NCBI GenBank assembly: GCA_963556195.1
Contig: OY744525.1
Location: 45,169,648 to 45,233,647, forward strand
From: Sepiola atlantica
Lineage: Eukaryota; Mollusca; Cephalopoda; Sepiida; Sepiolidae
Direction: 5' to 3'
Length of the DNA: 64,000 nucleotides
The notes beneath the pieces were generated by a model. That model made no database searches, was not told where the DNA came from, and was given only the letters and a program-made list of their open reading frames with translations. This document shows, piece after piece, positions 10,711 to 23,066 of this stretch; position 1 is the stretch's first letter, and every line of letters begins with the position of its first letter. The translations under genes were made by a program, and so were the position numbers.

Positions 10711-11000
10711 TCAAAGGAGGAAGTGATGCCTGGGAGGATGATCTCATGAGAACAGAATAGATATTACACTACCCCACCGCCCCCCCCCCAAACAAAAATG
10801 AGACAGTAATCCCTGGGAGGATGGCATAATGATGAAGGAACATATACTATACTACACCTACCGTCCAAAAAAAGAGGCAATGCCTGGGAGGAAGGTATCA
10901 TGATGAACGAACATATACTACACTGCACTTCGCGCGAAAGGACGAGGTAATGCCTAAGATTATGGTCTTATGACAACAAAACAGATACTACACTACTCCC
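10711..11000 (-). repeat. Tandem ~70-bp units with U2-like end
   Basis: Four diverged units: the TGCCTGGGAGG block falls at about 10729, 10811, 10882 and 10952. Each unit ends in a form of ACAGATACTACACTAC. That end matches the reverse complement of U2 snRNA around GTGTAGTATCTGT, and TGCCTGGGAGG resembles the U2-SINE body. A single further unit lies at 34487-34565. Confidence 0.7.
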
Positions 11001-11540
11001 ACCCTCTGAATTGAACATTAAAAGATAGTACATTAGTCTGAAATAGATAACTAAACTGAATTGAGCATTAAAATATAGGAAGAGTGTATTTTCGGTTTCA
11101 GACAGACAGATACCAAATCTCTATTAGTAATAGATTTAGTTCACTTACCCTTTTTATAGTCTATTTTTTGTAATGTTTCCTAGCAGATACTGAAATCAGT
11201 TGGTTGTTCATTTTATAAATAGCGACGAAACTGTAAAATCAGAAATGTGTTTTATTCTACAAATTATAAAATCAAGTAAAAACTTTTTCAAATCGAGGTC
11301 TAAAAAAAATCTTAACATAAAATGAATAACACTGTAAGTATTCTTCAGTATCTACGTTAGTTCTTTATCGAAGAAATTCGCAATTTTACAAATTGAAGAC
11401 GATTTAAATTATGATTAATTGATAAATAAAGGAGCGGCTGTAACCAAACATCCTCTGAAAATATTTTATGGTAAAACAACACCAGAGAAAGTGTATGTAG
11501 AAGGGGTGGGGAAGATGTATCTCCTTACCTCTATAACTGG
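11001..11540. other. Unassigned AT-rich sequence
   Basis: Nothing recognisable on either strand. Confidence 0.5.
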
Positions 11541-13070
11541 CAATCATCATCATCATCAACATCGGTTTAACATCTATTTTACATGTTGGGCGGCTTTAAG
11601 AAATTGATTTCCAAAGTAACTTATCTCTGTCCAGGTTTTTATTTTCCCCTCTTTCCTCAGATCCATTTTTATCACTTCCTCCCATGTTTTCCTTGGCCTT
11701 CCCCTGTCAACTGAACCTGCTACCTCAACTGTTCTACATCTACTAACTCAAGAACTCTCATCCATTCTTTCAACATGGCTATACAATTGAAGTCTACACA
11801 TCTCCCTATACTGTACAGAATTCATCTTTCTTTGATGTCATTAGAACTAAGCCTGTCTTTAAGACTCACACTACGCATCCATTGTATCATTTTCATATCA
11901 TTTCTCTCCATGCAACGCATATCTTCAACTCTCACTGGCCAGGTTTCACTTACATACATCATGACACTGTATAGACATGCCTGATAGAATATATATATAT
12001 ACATATATATATATATATGTATTGTAGAGGCATCTATAACGGTGAAGTTTACTCATTAGTGCACAAAATAAAAGTGTTCGAAATCGTTTCTGCACATATG
12101 GCTGTGAGCATACATCAACGCCCGCTTGAATGAATAAAAACAAATAAAATAATTTTTAGCCAATCAGAGGCTTCTCTTTGAATTTGTCGAATTTGCCTTT
12201 TTGACCCTACTCAGATCCATATAACGCCAAATTTTTCCTTCAATAAAAGAGTTGAGCCAAAATCCATGACAGAGCTAAACTCTACATTACATCAGCTTCC
12301 CTCGCCCGTCAGTTGGGCTTGGGAAAGCTAAATGCATTTCTCAACTCATTCACACACACAGCCATACACATACACACTCTGACACTAACGTGACACACAG
12401 ACACACAATGCCTTAACTCTTTCACACTATCGTCTGCTGGTTGAAAACAAATGTATAAACTTATTCATTTTAATACCCTTAACATTTCTCACTAAACTTT
12501 CTACGATGAAAACAAATGAACATTACCTCATATTAATAACTTTCAATGAAATGTAATTTGTGTAATTAAGCGGGGAAGTTTTGATTACAACTTTTCTGAC
12601 CTGTGGATAATTTACAACCCTTAAATTATCGACTCAGTCTTCCTCAATATCTCAGCTAATATAACTCCCTTGTTATGCAAGGACTCTCAAAATATAAACA
12701 AACATTCTATATTTTCCTATCTATGTAAACTCGCACTTTTATATATACATAGATATAAAATATCTCTTTTGAAATCATTATTTTGTGTGTGTTTACCATA
12801 TAGCATTTCTCTCGTTCATTCACACTCATATATCCCTTAAAAATGCTTTCCTAAAATGTTTCCCTAAAACCGGCTCTCTCAAAAGATCTCCCCATAAAAG
12901 TGGAACCCTGAAAAGGTACACCAAAGACTCTTTGATTGGTAGACAGTGGTAAGGCTCTGCTGGTTAGTAATGACAAAAGTTTCCTGAACTTACTCCATCC
13001 ACTCCTAATTCTTGCAATCACACTAGCACCTGCTCCACTCTGTGATATCACTAATCTAAAAAACTTCTCG
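11541..13070 (-). mobile_element. LINE L (CAT-tailed), interrupted copy
   Basis: Two blocks, 11541-11988 and about 12929-13070, are collinear with the continuous copies at 17066 and 63112. The minus strand encodes C-terminal LINE sequence: YSVMMYVSETWPVRVEDM and MIQWMRSVSLKDRLSS, and upstream SGAGASVIARIRSGW. The 3' tail is CAT-rich (11546-11565). About 940 bp is inserted between the blocks. Confidence 0.8.
11988..12928. mobile_element. Unidentified insertion within LINE L
   Basis: Sequence absent from the other copies of the host LINE. Begins with an AT run and contains a CACACA-rich stretch near 12350 and no recognisable protein. Terminal repeats are not evident, so the class is unknown. 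Confidence 0.55.
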
Positions 13071-13129
13071 ACAATAACTAATAATGATGATATAGTAAAA
13101 TATATTAACTTAAAGTTAATAAATACCTA

Positions 13130-13840
13130 TAAATATAATGACCGATATGTTCTTGTTAGATGAAACTAGTAAGAACTGTGTTTTTATCCAAAATGCTAAG
13201 CATTTATCCACGATATATGGAAAATATTTGTAAATGGAATAAGAAAACAATAATAACGAATAGTTAATTAATGAGATGTACTTTTGCAAAATAATATGCA
13301 AATTAGTAAACAGTCGGATGTCAATCACATAGACATAACTGAGTATCTTAAAAAGCTGCTCTTCTTTTATCGTGAAAATGAAGTTGGCATTTGAATCTCA
13401 CCGTCAGTGCAACAAATGGCTGAACTTTATAAATACAGAGATTATGGGTTTTTGTTACAGACGGACACAAAGACTCCATGATTGGATTAGCAAACGTGAC
13501 TTGAAGAAACACTTTTGTAGGATTTCACCGAGAAGATTCTTTATTTTATTTTATTTTATTTTATTTTATTTTTATCACACGATCTTTCAGTTTTCAGAGT
13601 TCGAACAGAAAATGCAATTTGCAATTTTAGAAGAATTATTTCATGGATGCTTATTTTAAGTTTAAAATATGTAAGTATATTTTAGAAACTAAATTGAATT
13701 TTCTCTTAAAGGTATAAATTTATCAAAATGATTTATAATCGATACATGTCCATAATTTGTGAAAGAGAGAAAATCGAATTGCATTTCATGGTGTAAATTT
13801 AATATATTTTGTGAAAATGTGTTTTGATTCAATATGTTTT
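13130..13840. repeat. Dispersed repeat A, longer copy 3
   Basis: 13140-13440 matches 50715-51030 (AATTAATGAGAT...TTTTGCAAA...AATATGCAAAT...CTCACTGTCAGTGCAA-like order) and 13430-13810 matches 2790-3250. The two dispersed repeats are thus parts of one longer element. Contains a (TTTTA)n stretch at 13540-13570. Confidence 0.75.
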
Positions 13841-13849
13841 AATTTTGAT

Positions 13850-14035
13850 ACAGTGTGGCACACTCCCTCAAAATATGCCACTCATGGAATCTTTAATAAA
13901 ATTCACAATCCTTTCTGCAATTCAAAAATTATTTAGTGCAAATAAACTTCAGTCTATGGCCGACTTGTCCACCAAAGTTATTCTTTTATCAGCATTCGGA
14001 GATAAGCACACCATGGTTTCGTCCAGAGGTTAGAA
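13850..14035. repeat. Dispersed repeat B, copy 2
   Basis: Carries the 5' part of repeat B (GGAATCTTTAATAAAATTCA, then AACTTCAGTCTATG). Truncated at about 14035. Confidence 0.7.
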
Positions 14036-14091
14036 AAAACACGTTTTTTACTCGCTAACTTTGGCATGATGAGATGAAAGTACACACACAT

Positions 14092-14129
<38 letters not shown>

Positions 14130-14149
14130 TATTTCATGTATCCACATAA
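14036..14149. repeat. CA/TA microsatellite
   Basis: ACACACA run followed by TATATA run at about 14086-14130. Confidence 0.9.
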
Positions 14150-15400
14150 AATGTTATAAGGAGATATAATGTTTTATGTATCAATTTTCAATATTTTCTT
14201 CAACAGTGCTCAATATGTGAGTAAAGCTAGGTAGTGAGTTATGAAAACATATTTATGGCAATTAAGCTACACAGAGGCTTTCGCGTTTTATCCCCTTAGG
14301 AAATCGTCAGGCTAAAATGCATGGAGTTTGTGTTGCCGGGTGTTTTTAGTCTAGCTAGTTAACCAATCAGATTCTTTGTTATTCTCTTAGCCAATCGTTG
14401 GGCTTCTCACAAACAAACGTTCGGTTGATTTTGTTTTCTATTTTCTATTCTATTGTTCTGTTTTCTATATGGTGGCTCATCCCTGTTTCTTTGTTGTGTC
14501 GAAATAATGGGTGACCTTATTTTAACACATGCTTGATTGTATTTCTATTTTAAGTTTCAGTTTAGTTTTTTGTTTATTTATTTGTTCATTTATTTATTTA
14601 TTTATTATGTATTGTTAACCTAAAGTGAATTTTATTCTGTGTAAGCAGTGTTTGCTATCTCACTTCTACAGTTTAATAGGTTTTTGGGGTCTTTACAGTT
14701 TAGGATTTCAAATTTCTCATTCAGGCATAATCTACACAGGTCATCTAAATTTCTACATGTACTGGCCTGTCGTATTATTTCCTATTTGATTATTGGTGAG
14801 CGTCCATTATCTTTGAGCTCCCAATAATGGTTTGCTAGTGCTGTTTAATTCGGCATTCTTTGTTTTTAAATGTGCTGTTGTGGTGATAATATCTGGTTTT
14901 AAAATCTAAGGAGGTCATACCCACATAGTACTATTTGTTATTCGGTCTTTCCTTGGCAATTATTGTAGCTTGGTAAACAATAGTTTTGGTCAGGCATTTA
15001 TTTTTTAGTGGACAAAGTGTACGATTTATGCAGTTACAGCTTTTCTTTTAATTACTAACTTTTTCATTTATATTTAGGTGATTGCTATTAGGGTTTTGTT
15101 TATTACTATTTGTAGTGCTTATATTTTTGTTCTTCTTAGTGTTATTTTTGCTATATTGGTCACTTTTTTACGAAATTTGTTATTTTTTCTTTTCTACTGA
15201 TATCTTTTAGTAGTTTGTTATTGTGTGCCTTAATTATAATTTCTAGGTTTTCACAGCAGTTGTAGGGCAGTTTTAGGTTATTTTTATTGAATATTTCATG
15301 CAAGGGATTGGTTACTTTCTTCACCTTTCTTGAACAGTAGCATAGTCTAATATGGCTAACCCGGCAGTAACAATATCATATATGTATGCTCTCAATGTTA
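14150..15400 (-). mobile_element. Penelope-like element with GIY-YIG remnant
   Basis: Minus-strand reading near 14640-15060 gives, with breaks, CNCINRTLCPLKNKCLTK, then YYVGMTSLDFKTRYYHHNST, then LANHYWELKDNG, then LCRLCLNEKFEILNCKD and LLNCRSEIAN. YVGMT with downstream arginine and asparagine matches a GIY-YIG endonuclease of Penelope-like elements. Downstream to 14150 is the 3' region shared with 1184-1435. Stops and a frameshift make it non-functional. A second copy of the 3' part is at 49740-50300. Confidence 0.7.
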
Positions 15401-15579
15401 TATACTAGTCTTTTTCACTTGTCTCTTTTTACATTGTTCTTCTTTTTATTCCTTCTACGGCTGGATTATTCTCAAGACTCACTGTTTTTGTTATTGTTGT
15501 TTTTCTGTTTTTCTAACACATTTACAGATCACTCACTATCCTAGCTTAGCGCCTGTGTTCTCTTCGTCAGGGCTTCGAC

Positions 15580-15985
15580 ATTGTCTGGTGGTCTTTACAC
15601 ATCATCTCCAGTGGTCACAGTCATGGGGGTCAACCTTCACCATCTGCTACTGTATATGGTCATGCCTGGTAGTTTCTCTCCAGGTCTTCTTTGGGCGTCT
15701 TGCTTTCTTCTGACTGACCACTTTCAGATCTCTACATGTGTTGATTGGTCCACTGCTTCTGTTAACATGTCTAAACCAACGTAGTCTGTTCATCCTAAAA
15801 ATAACGTCCAGTGGTTGGATGGCCAATGTCTCGAGCAAGGTCTCTGAGTTAACATACTGGGTCTGGTGTGATTTAATGTGGTAGATCCATTTGATCATGG
15901 CCCAATCGTTCCAACAGAGTCTGGCGAGTGAGGACTTTGTAAGTTCCCAACATTCACTACTATGCAACATGACACTTCTGACGCA
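15580..15985 (-). pseudogene. LINE C-terminal fragment
   Basis: The minus-strand frame 15647-15970 reads LHSSECWELTKSSLARL...WAMIKWIYHIK...RMNRLRWFRHVNRSSG...KARRPKKTWRE, the standard C-terminal tail of non-LTR elements (RLRWFGHV...GRPKKTW). It differs from LINE L. Short, with no reverse transcriptase visible upstream. Confidence 0.8.
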
Positions 15986-16099
15986 GCTGTCATAGATTTT
16001 TCCCCCAGGTGGTAATAGGGATGGCTCTAGATGTTAAGATGGACATAATTTCTCTAAATTTGCACCAGATGAATCAATTATTTTAAGCTTTATTTTATA

Positions 16100-16830
16100 C
16101 TACAGGGTACCTCCCTCCCCAAGAAATGTCACGCATAGAATCGTTAATAGAATCTACAATCCTTTCTGCAATCCAACAATATTTTGTTCAAATAAACTTC
16201 AGTCTATGCTTGACTTGTCCACCAAGTTTCAGTATTGAATGTTCACCCATCTTTATTTTATTGACGTTTATGTGCACCTCTGCATTGAAAGAACACCTGA
16301 ATATGATATGCAAAATTATCAATAACTCTGACACCGTCCTCTCTTGGCACTGCCCCGGTTGTGATGGCCATCTTGGGTTCAGGAATAGTCTGGAGATAGA
16401 CTTTATATTTGAGATAACTTCACAGATTAAAGTATGGGGATTACGGTTCGGTGAGTGTGATGCACATTCAGCATCACATCCCATACTGATGAGATGATCA
16501 GCAAAATGTCCCTGCAACCATTCTAACGAGCCATTTGAAGTGAGGGCAGTTTCCCCTTCCTATTGAAACCACTGTTGATCCCTCACAACACACCCTCATC
16601 TTCTAAAAACTGTCCCAAACTTCTTAACGACCACTAGGTAGTACTCAGGATTGAGCAATGCAGAGGTGCACATTTGGAGCATATCATTGAAGGTAATAAA
16701 ACAAAGACTGTTGGATATTCATGACTTAAAGCTGGTGAACACGTCAAGCATAGATTGGAGTTTATTTGTACCAAACATTGTCGGATCGTAAATCTTATTA
16801 ACGACTATATGGGTGTAACTTTTGGGGGTG
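16100..16830. repeat. Dispersed repeat B, longest copy
   Basis: Contains all blocks of the family in order: CTTGACTTGTCCACCAAGTT, then AAAATTATCAATAACTCTGA, then TGATGAGATGATCA, then AAAACAAAGACTGTTGGAT. Opposing open frames (16126-16497 + and 16188-16517 -) are not supported by conservation among copies. Confidence 0.75.
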
Positions 16831-17065
16831 GTGGCGTCACTCTGTATTATGATGTATGTATGTATACATGTATACACAGTGTTGGTGGTATGACTTATGA
16901 ACCCAACCGCCTCACACTATGTCTCCACTTGGTCCAGGAAAATGAACTGAGGCTTGACTAGAAGTATACATGTGATTTCAAATTGCTCATGAAGGATTTC
17001 TGTAATTAGTGCTATGTACATATAATTTAAATATTAGTAAAGATCTGTAAAAATCAAAAATAATT

Positions 17066-17660
17066 TCTATCATCATCATCATCATTATCATCTTCAGTTT
17101 TACGTCTATTTTACATGCTGGCATGACTTGGACGCTTTTAGAAATTGACTTCCAAAGTAACTTATCTCTGGCCAGGTTTTTATTTTCCCCTCTTTCCTCG
17201 GATCCATTTTTATCACTTCCTCTCATGTTTTCCTTTGCTTTCTTTTGTGAACTGAACCTGCTACCTCAACTGTTCTACATCTACTGACACAAGAACTCTG
17301 ATCCATTCCTTCAACATAACTATATCATCGAAGTCTACACATTTCCCTATACTGTCCAGATTTAATCTTCCTATGAGGTCATCAGAACTAAATCTGTCTG
17401 TAAGACTCACATTACACATCCATCATATCATTCTTATGTCATTTATCTCCATGCAACGCATGTCCTCAACCCTCTCTGGACAGGTTTCACTTCCATACAT
17501 CATCACACTGTGCACACATGCCTGATAGACTCTAACCTTGGTCGACAGTGGTCACGCTCTGCTTGTTTGTTATAGCTGAAGTTCTCTCAACTTAATCCAT
17601 CCACTCCTAACTCTTGCAATCACACTAGCACCTGCTCCACACTGTGCTCCAATGTTACAT
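17066..17660 (-). mobile_element. LINE L, (CAT)n-tailed copy
   Basis: Starts with CATCATCATCATCATTATCA (the 3' tail) and is collinear over about 590 bp with 63112-63735. The minus strand encodes degenerate C-terminal LINE protein. It lacks the insertion present at 11988. Confidence 0.85.
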
Positions 17661-17810
17661 CAAAATAGTTCTTGTTAATAGAGCTGTGCTGCTGCTGTTA
17701 GGTTTTATGGCATGTCAAAAAATGATTGGGTCATTTCATGCTGAAATCCTACATGATTTTTTGTATACGATTGATTTATAGATTAATTTAAATATGAAGA
17801 GGGTTTCGTT

Positions 17811-17925
17811 ACATACAGCAGCTGGTCTTCCCAAAATGGTCACCCATTGAGTACTGGCCAGGCTCAATGTCGCTTAACTCCGGTGATCATACAATCACTG
17901 GTGTGTCACCATGATTATAGGTGTA
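17811..17925 (-). pseudogene. 5S rRNA-derived sequence
   Basis: On the minus strand: GATCACCGGAGTTAAGCGAC, then GAGCCTGGCCAGTACTCAAT, then GGGTGACC and a CTGCTGTATGT end. These follow the order of an invertebrate 5S rRNA gene, including the internal promoter regions, with many substitutions. Confidence 0.85.
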
Positions 17926-18365
17926 TATTCAATAGTTATTAAATAAGGCGAAAGTGAACACAAGTGAAATGACATGAACTCCGAACGGAGAAAAGAATCA
18001 GACAAATGGAATAAGAATAACTGTCAAAATAAAGTCATAGTAAGTATTGATTTGTACCTTTAGTCTATTATGATATAAAAAATATGAACCTATAAACATG
18101 TTATTAGGAAAGTGAGATATTTTAACATAAATATTTCTATAATAAAAAGCTTGCTTAGATGTACCTGGGAATAAAAATAAAATTGGTTAAGAGTTTATTT
18201 GCTTATTGCAAACTGGGTAATCGATACTACATGGGTCTCTATGGTGAATTAATTAATAATTCAATGATTGTGTATTTTTTTCATACACTTATCATATTAG
18301 CAATATACTTTAATCGTTTTGATGTGTTTTGAGCCTGTGTTTATGACAATAATAAAATGGTCCAA
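17926..18365. other. Unassigned AT-rich sequence
   Basis: Nothing recognisable beyond AT richness. Confidence 0.5.
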
Positions 18366-18775
18366 TCGTGTCTGAGTTTTATTTGCTTTCACCAATTAAA
18401 GAGTCCTCCGGTGTCTGAGTTTTATTCCATTTCATTGATCAAAGGGTCCTATGGTGTCTGAGTTTGATTTTCTTCTCACTACTTAAAGGGTCCAATGGTA
18501 TCTGAGTTTTATTTCTTTTTACTAATTAAAGGATCATATGGTGTCTGAGTTTGATTTACTTTCACGAATTTAAGGGTCCAATGGTGTCTGAGTTTGATTT
18601 CCGTTCACTGATAGAAAAATTCTGTGCTGTCTGAGTTTGATTCCAGTTAACTGATTAAAGGGTCCTATTGTGTCTGAGTTTGATTTCCATTCACTAATTA
18701 AAGTGTTTGAATAGTGCCTGAGTTTGACTCCTTTGCACTAATTAAAGGGTTCAATGATGTCTGAGTATAATGAAC
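18366..18775. repeat. 43-bp tandem array
   Basis: About nine to ten diverged units with the pattern TGTCTGAGTTTGATTT, then TTCACTAATTAAAGGGTCC. Periodicity is about 43-44 bp, not a multiple of three, and stops occur in all frames. Confidence 0.9.
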
Positions 18776-20590
18776 CAATCCTGGGAAGGGTACCCTAGCT
18801 GGTTAAAATGGAGTTATAATCTTCAGATGTGTATATGAATTAAGCTTTGTAGTAAAAGTCTGAAAAAAAAACAACTGCTTTTGATGCACCCAAATAATGT
18901 TGATAAAACAGTCGTGTAATAAGAATTATTTAAAGAGTGCATGAAATTAGTTAAAGTTGTGCAGAGATAATATTTGTACTCCCGAATAGAGAAAAAAACT
19001 AAAGACAACAAAAATGAGGATAACAGTGAAAATCAAGTCATAATAATCATTGATTTTGATGTGTATACCCTCCATTAAATAATGGGGGGGGGGGCAGGCT
19101 TATGCTTCGCCAGTGTTTGCATTAATATTCACATAAACTAATGTTGAAAATAAGAAGTGAAAAGAAATAATACTTGCCCTCCCAAATGGAGAAAAAACAA
19201 AATACAACTGAAATGAGATAACAGTCAAAATCAAGTTATAATAATTATTTATTTTTATGTTTGTTAAAGAGTGAAGGAAAATGTCTGAGGGATACAAGGC
19301 TATGATTGGTTGAACAAGAGATTACAGGTGTGGAATATTTGAGATAGTCTGTCCAGTTAACCCCATTGGAATGAGCAAAACTCTATACATGTGGGCACGT
19401 GGGATGCTCTTCCCTATGCTCACTTGAGAACTGAAATGATTATTAAAGTTCATAGTTGGTGATTGTTGTGGAAATGAATCAATAAATAAAATGTGATGTA
19501 CTAAAGAAAATACTATTTCAAATTTAAGCATGACCAACTGACTGAATTATTATTTGAACTATTCTGCATTGTTCATCAATTCATGCCAAGCCAGATCTCA
19601 TCCAAGAAAAAGATAACAATATGGCAGCCAGTGACATGGTTCACACATGGGGTCGAGACAAAGTCACAATATGCATCATGGAAGGAATATATAACGTGTT
19701 TAATATATTATACCACGATTCTGAGTTTGTCACAGACATCTTTTATAACGATTTTTATAAGGAACCTCAATATTTACATACCAGTAAAGATGAAATTAGT
19801 TTTGATTTACTTAATGTAAATTGAGTTATGGGTACTTTGGGGATCTTTGGGAGAAATTAATGACTCAATGATAGAGGTTGTTAAATGATTGTTAATCATT
19901 ATTGTTGCATTGCTCGGTTGAGCTTGTCATCGCCATTTAATTAAGTCCGTCACGGACCCAATTCTGCGAGATCACAAATACGAGCAACAAGAATTATCAG
20001 TTCAGCACTTTTAGTAAAACCCTTATCAGAATTTTGTTCGGCTGCTTTTTAATTGTACTAAACTTCTCCCCCCCCCCCTCAGGTTGGAAGTGGGGGGGGC
20101 ACAAAACTCTCGGTATATGTGTGTATCAGACGCTGTCTACTGGGGAAAGAGCTTGACAGTTATCTGCAAACAGAGGCCGTGACTTCTCTCACAATCTCTC
20201 ATCGCTCCCTCTCTCATTATATAACATACCTTACCAACAATTATTTTCAATTTTTACAACAAATTATAAAAATTTAAGCTCAACAAATATTTTCAAAAAC
20301 GGCAGTTTCACACCCACGGTCCACACGAATTAATCCAATATCAAGATAGTACAAGAAATACAAAATGCATGAATCACAAGGTCACATCTGCCAGCCATGG
20401 TCATTCACACAAGTACAGCCGAATCTGCCTCAGATTTTGTCTCTCCTATTTATTTGGGCCGGTGCACTTCTCCCATGGCCATACCATGACGCCTCAGGAT
20501 GCAAGTCTTTCTTGACAATTTTTCGGTCTTGCCGTGTCTATCTGCCAATATCATACGTCACATTATCTGGAATGTCTTTTCAAGTACCCT
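18776..20590. other. Unassigned region
   Basis: No gene found. 18950-19050 and 19160-19260 resemble each other (GAATAGAGAAAAAAAC / AAATGGAGAAAAAACA followed by ACAGTCAAAATCAAGT-like sequence), a weak local duplication. A C-run/G-run hairpin is at 20069-20098. Confidence 0.5.
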
Positions 20591-20599
20591 GTCTGTCAA

Positions 20600-20880
20600 A
20601 AAGGATCAAATGAGGAGAGTAGAAAATGGACCTTGGGTTTACTTTCGGCAGCCTCGTAACTCTCTCTTCCCTTATTTTGTCCTTTAGTTCTCACATTCCG
20701 TGAGCGATGTTTCTGACAAAGGGGAAAAATTGCTGTTTTCTGAGTCAGAATCTATCCATCTAACACTTATTGTTGGCTAGTTTTTGACCTTGAAATGGTA
20801 TTTGTTTTAGCTCCTTACATCAAGTGGCCCAATGCCTTGTCTGGAGCGACTTCCATAAAAAATCGCATTATGATGTCCTG
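20600..20880 (-). repeat. Dispersed repeat T, copy 2
   Basis: Reverse complement of 3582-3875 and 33482-33730, ending with GCCTTGTCTGGAGCGACTTC on the plus strand. Confidence 0.8.
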
Positions 20881-21600
20881 TATAAATATTTTTTTTAAAA
20901 CCCATTAACCCTTAAGTGCTTTATTTTTTATATTGGTTTTAAAAAATGTTATCAAGTGAAAAACATTTCATAGGATTAATATATAAAGTAGTATAAACGA
21001 TTTTTTGAAAAATACAATTTATTGAACAGAAATAAATGATGTTATCAAGTAAATAACGTTTTATATGGGTAATATAAATTAGTATGAATAATTTTGAAAA
21101 AAAAATTTGAACAAAAATAAATGATGTTGCAAATGTAAAACAAATGGCATAACACTTTACATGTGAAACAAGACACTACAATATATGCATCTAAATAATC
21201 ATAATAATACACTAGAGAATCATAAAATAATTTTTACTTACTGTTATAATGACCAGATTTAAAAGTTTAAGCTCTTGAATTAGGCAGATGACACACCGAT
21301 GACACTCGCTCGTGACATCGAAGATACTGATTACCTATTTAGCGGGTGTACTGATGCAATATCATACTAATATCTACTCACACTTGCTAACAGGCTCGTT
21401 GCAGATTAAAACCTCTGCCATAAGGAGTCAAAGTCAGAATTCAGAGTCAGAAATCGTAGTAATCATTTGCCAGAGTCAATAATCAGTTTTTCTTTTTTGT
21501 TTTGTTTTTTATCCTTATCGGGAGTTGGATTTCCTTTCCAGGTAGGGAGTTGGAATTGGGAGTTGGCAATTTTTGGAAAATAACTTTTTCAATGGCTGTA
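20881..21600. other. Unassigned AT-rich sequence
   Basis: Contains a loose duplication (AATAAATGATGTT at about 21030 and 21116). No gene seen. Confidence 0.5.
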
Positions 21601-21605
21601 GAAGA

Positions 21606-21642
21606 CGATGATGACGATGATGATGACGATGACGACGACGAC

Positions 21643-21700
<58 letters not shown>

Positions 21701-21772
21701 GCTGTTGTTGTTGTAGTAGTAGTAGTAGTAGTGGTAGTAGTAGTAGTAGTGGTGGTGGTGGTGGTGGTGGTA
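21606..21772. repeat. Compound triplet repeat GAT/GAC then TAG/GTG
   Basis: (GATGAC)n, (GAT)n, then (TAG)n and (TGG)n. Gives poly-Asp/Ser/Gly, poly-Met or poly-Val frames that are repeat artefacts. Confidence 0.95.
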
Positions 21773-22104
21773 GAGAGGGTTCGAAAATTAGTTATCTAAT
21801 GAACCCACACGTTATTCATACATTTTTCTTTTCTTGGACGAATCATCCAACACATTTTAATAGTGAAACATTGTTACACAACAAAAGAGGAAAAACAAAA
21901 ACGAGTGACATAGTCAACTAGTGTCATAACTTAACATTCCCTGATTGTTAACAAAAGAAATAAAGCAGCAATTAAAATTAAACCAAACCCGTACATAAGA
22001 TTGTAAAATAGATAACAGTGTTCTTAGTAAAGAATGGACTAACAAACTTCTATTTTTCTCGGCTAGTTTTGTTTTGATAGTAAAATTTCGTCATAATTCC
22101 TTCC

Positions 22105-22720
22105 CTAAATTCGTGAATGTGTCTGTTCATTCATAAACAATTCAATTAAAATGAAACTAAGTCAACTTCCGGTCAAACAATGATGGATTTTTTCATGGAA
22201 AAACTTTTGTTTTACAAAAAAACTCTTTTTCTTTTTTCCTCTATCTTTGGTTTTACAAGTTTTAAATCTCAACGATCACAAAATAGACGACAAAAAATGA
22301 GAAAATTGTAAATAAGTAAGCATATATATAATAATTTTTTGAATGTAATTTCGAATACTAAGTTTTAATGTAAGTAAAAGTACTGGATAATATATACCCA
22401 GGTAGTGTATATGCCGTTCGGAATTTGCCATTGATGAATATCTAATGAAAGTAAATGGTGAATCTCACGCAGTGTATGCTACTGAAAAAATTATCGGGCC
22501 GAATGAAATATGTAATTGATGGCATCTATTAGAATTCCGTTTTTATGTAAATAACACAGACTGAAATATTACTTGACTGGTTGTCTAGTCAGAAGCAAAA
22601 AGCGATTTGTGAATGTGTCTGTTCATTCATAAACACCTCAGTCAAAATGAACTATGTCAATTTCCTGTCAAACAGCAATAGAATGTTTTCGATGGGTAAA
22701 CATTTTTTCCTTTTATTTGT
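22105..22720. repeat. Dispersed repeat F with duplicated end
   Basis: The GTGAATGTGTCTGTTCATTC block appears at about 22113 and 22608, and 22245-22570 matches 26845-27140 (AGGTAGTGTATATGCC / AGGTAGCGTAGACGCC; AGTAAATGGTGAATCTC). No coding potential. Confidence 0.75.
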
Positions 22721-23066
22721 ATTTTGATCTTTCACCACCATCATCGGCATAAGTACATCAGCGTTTCCTCTAAGAATACTGTTAATCAGAAAAATTGATT
22801 GGAACTTATTTTACCATGTGTCACACATTGATAATTTCTTTTCGTATTTTTGTTAATAAGCTTACAACTTGTAGATTTCTCACGTTTTTTTTTTATATAT
22901 CGGCCATGTTTAATTTTCAGGTCGTCTTGTTTTGTCTGTTTTGCACATCGACATATAAATATCCCATAACTTACTGTTCTTACTGATTAATGGTAATTTT
23001 TAGTTTTTTACTAAAACTAACTGTTTGGGAGCAATGACATCCTGCACACACCTATTTCTATTGTAT

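Noticed and set aside
16126..16517. Overlapping 123-aa (+) and 109-aa (-) genes
   Set aside because: Both lie inside dispersed repeat B, whose other copies do not keep either frame.
21502..21921. Poly-Asp/Ser/Gly protein
   Set aside because: Triplet microsatellite; flanking codons show no homology.
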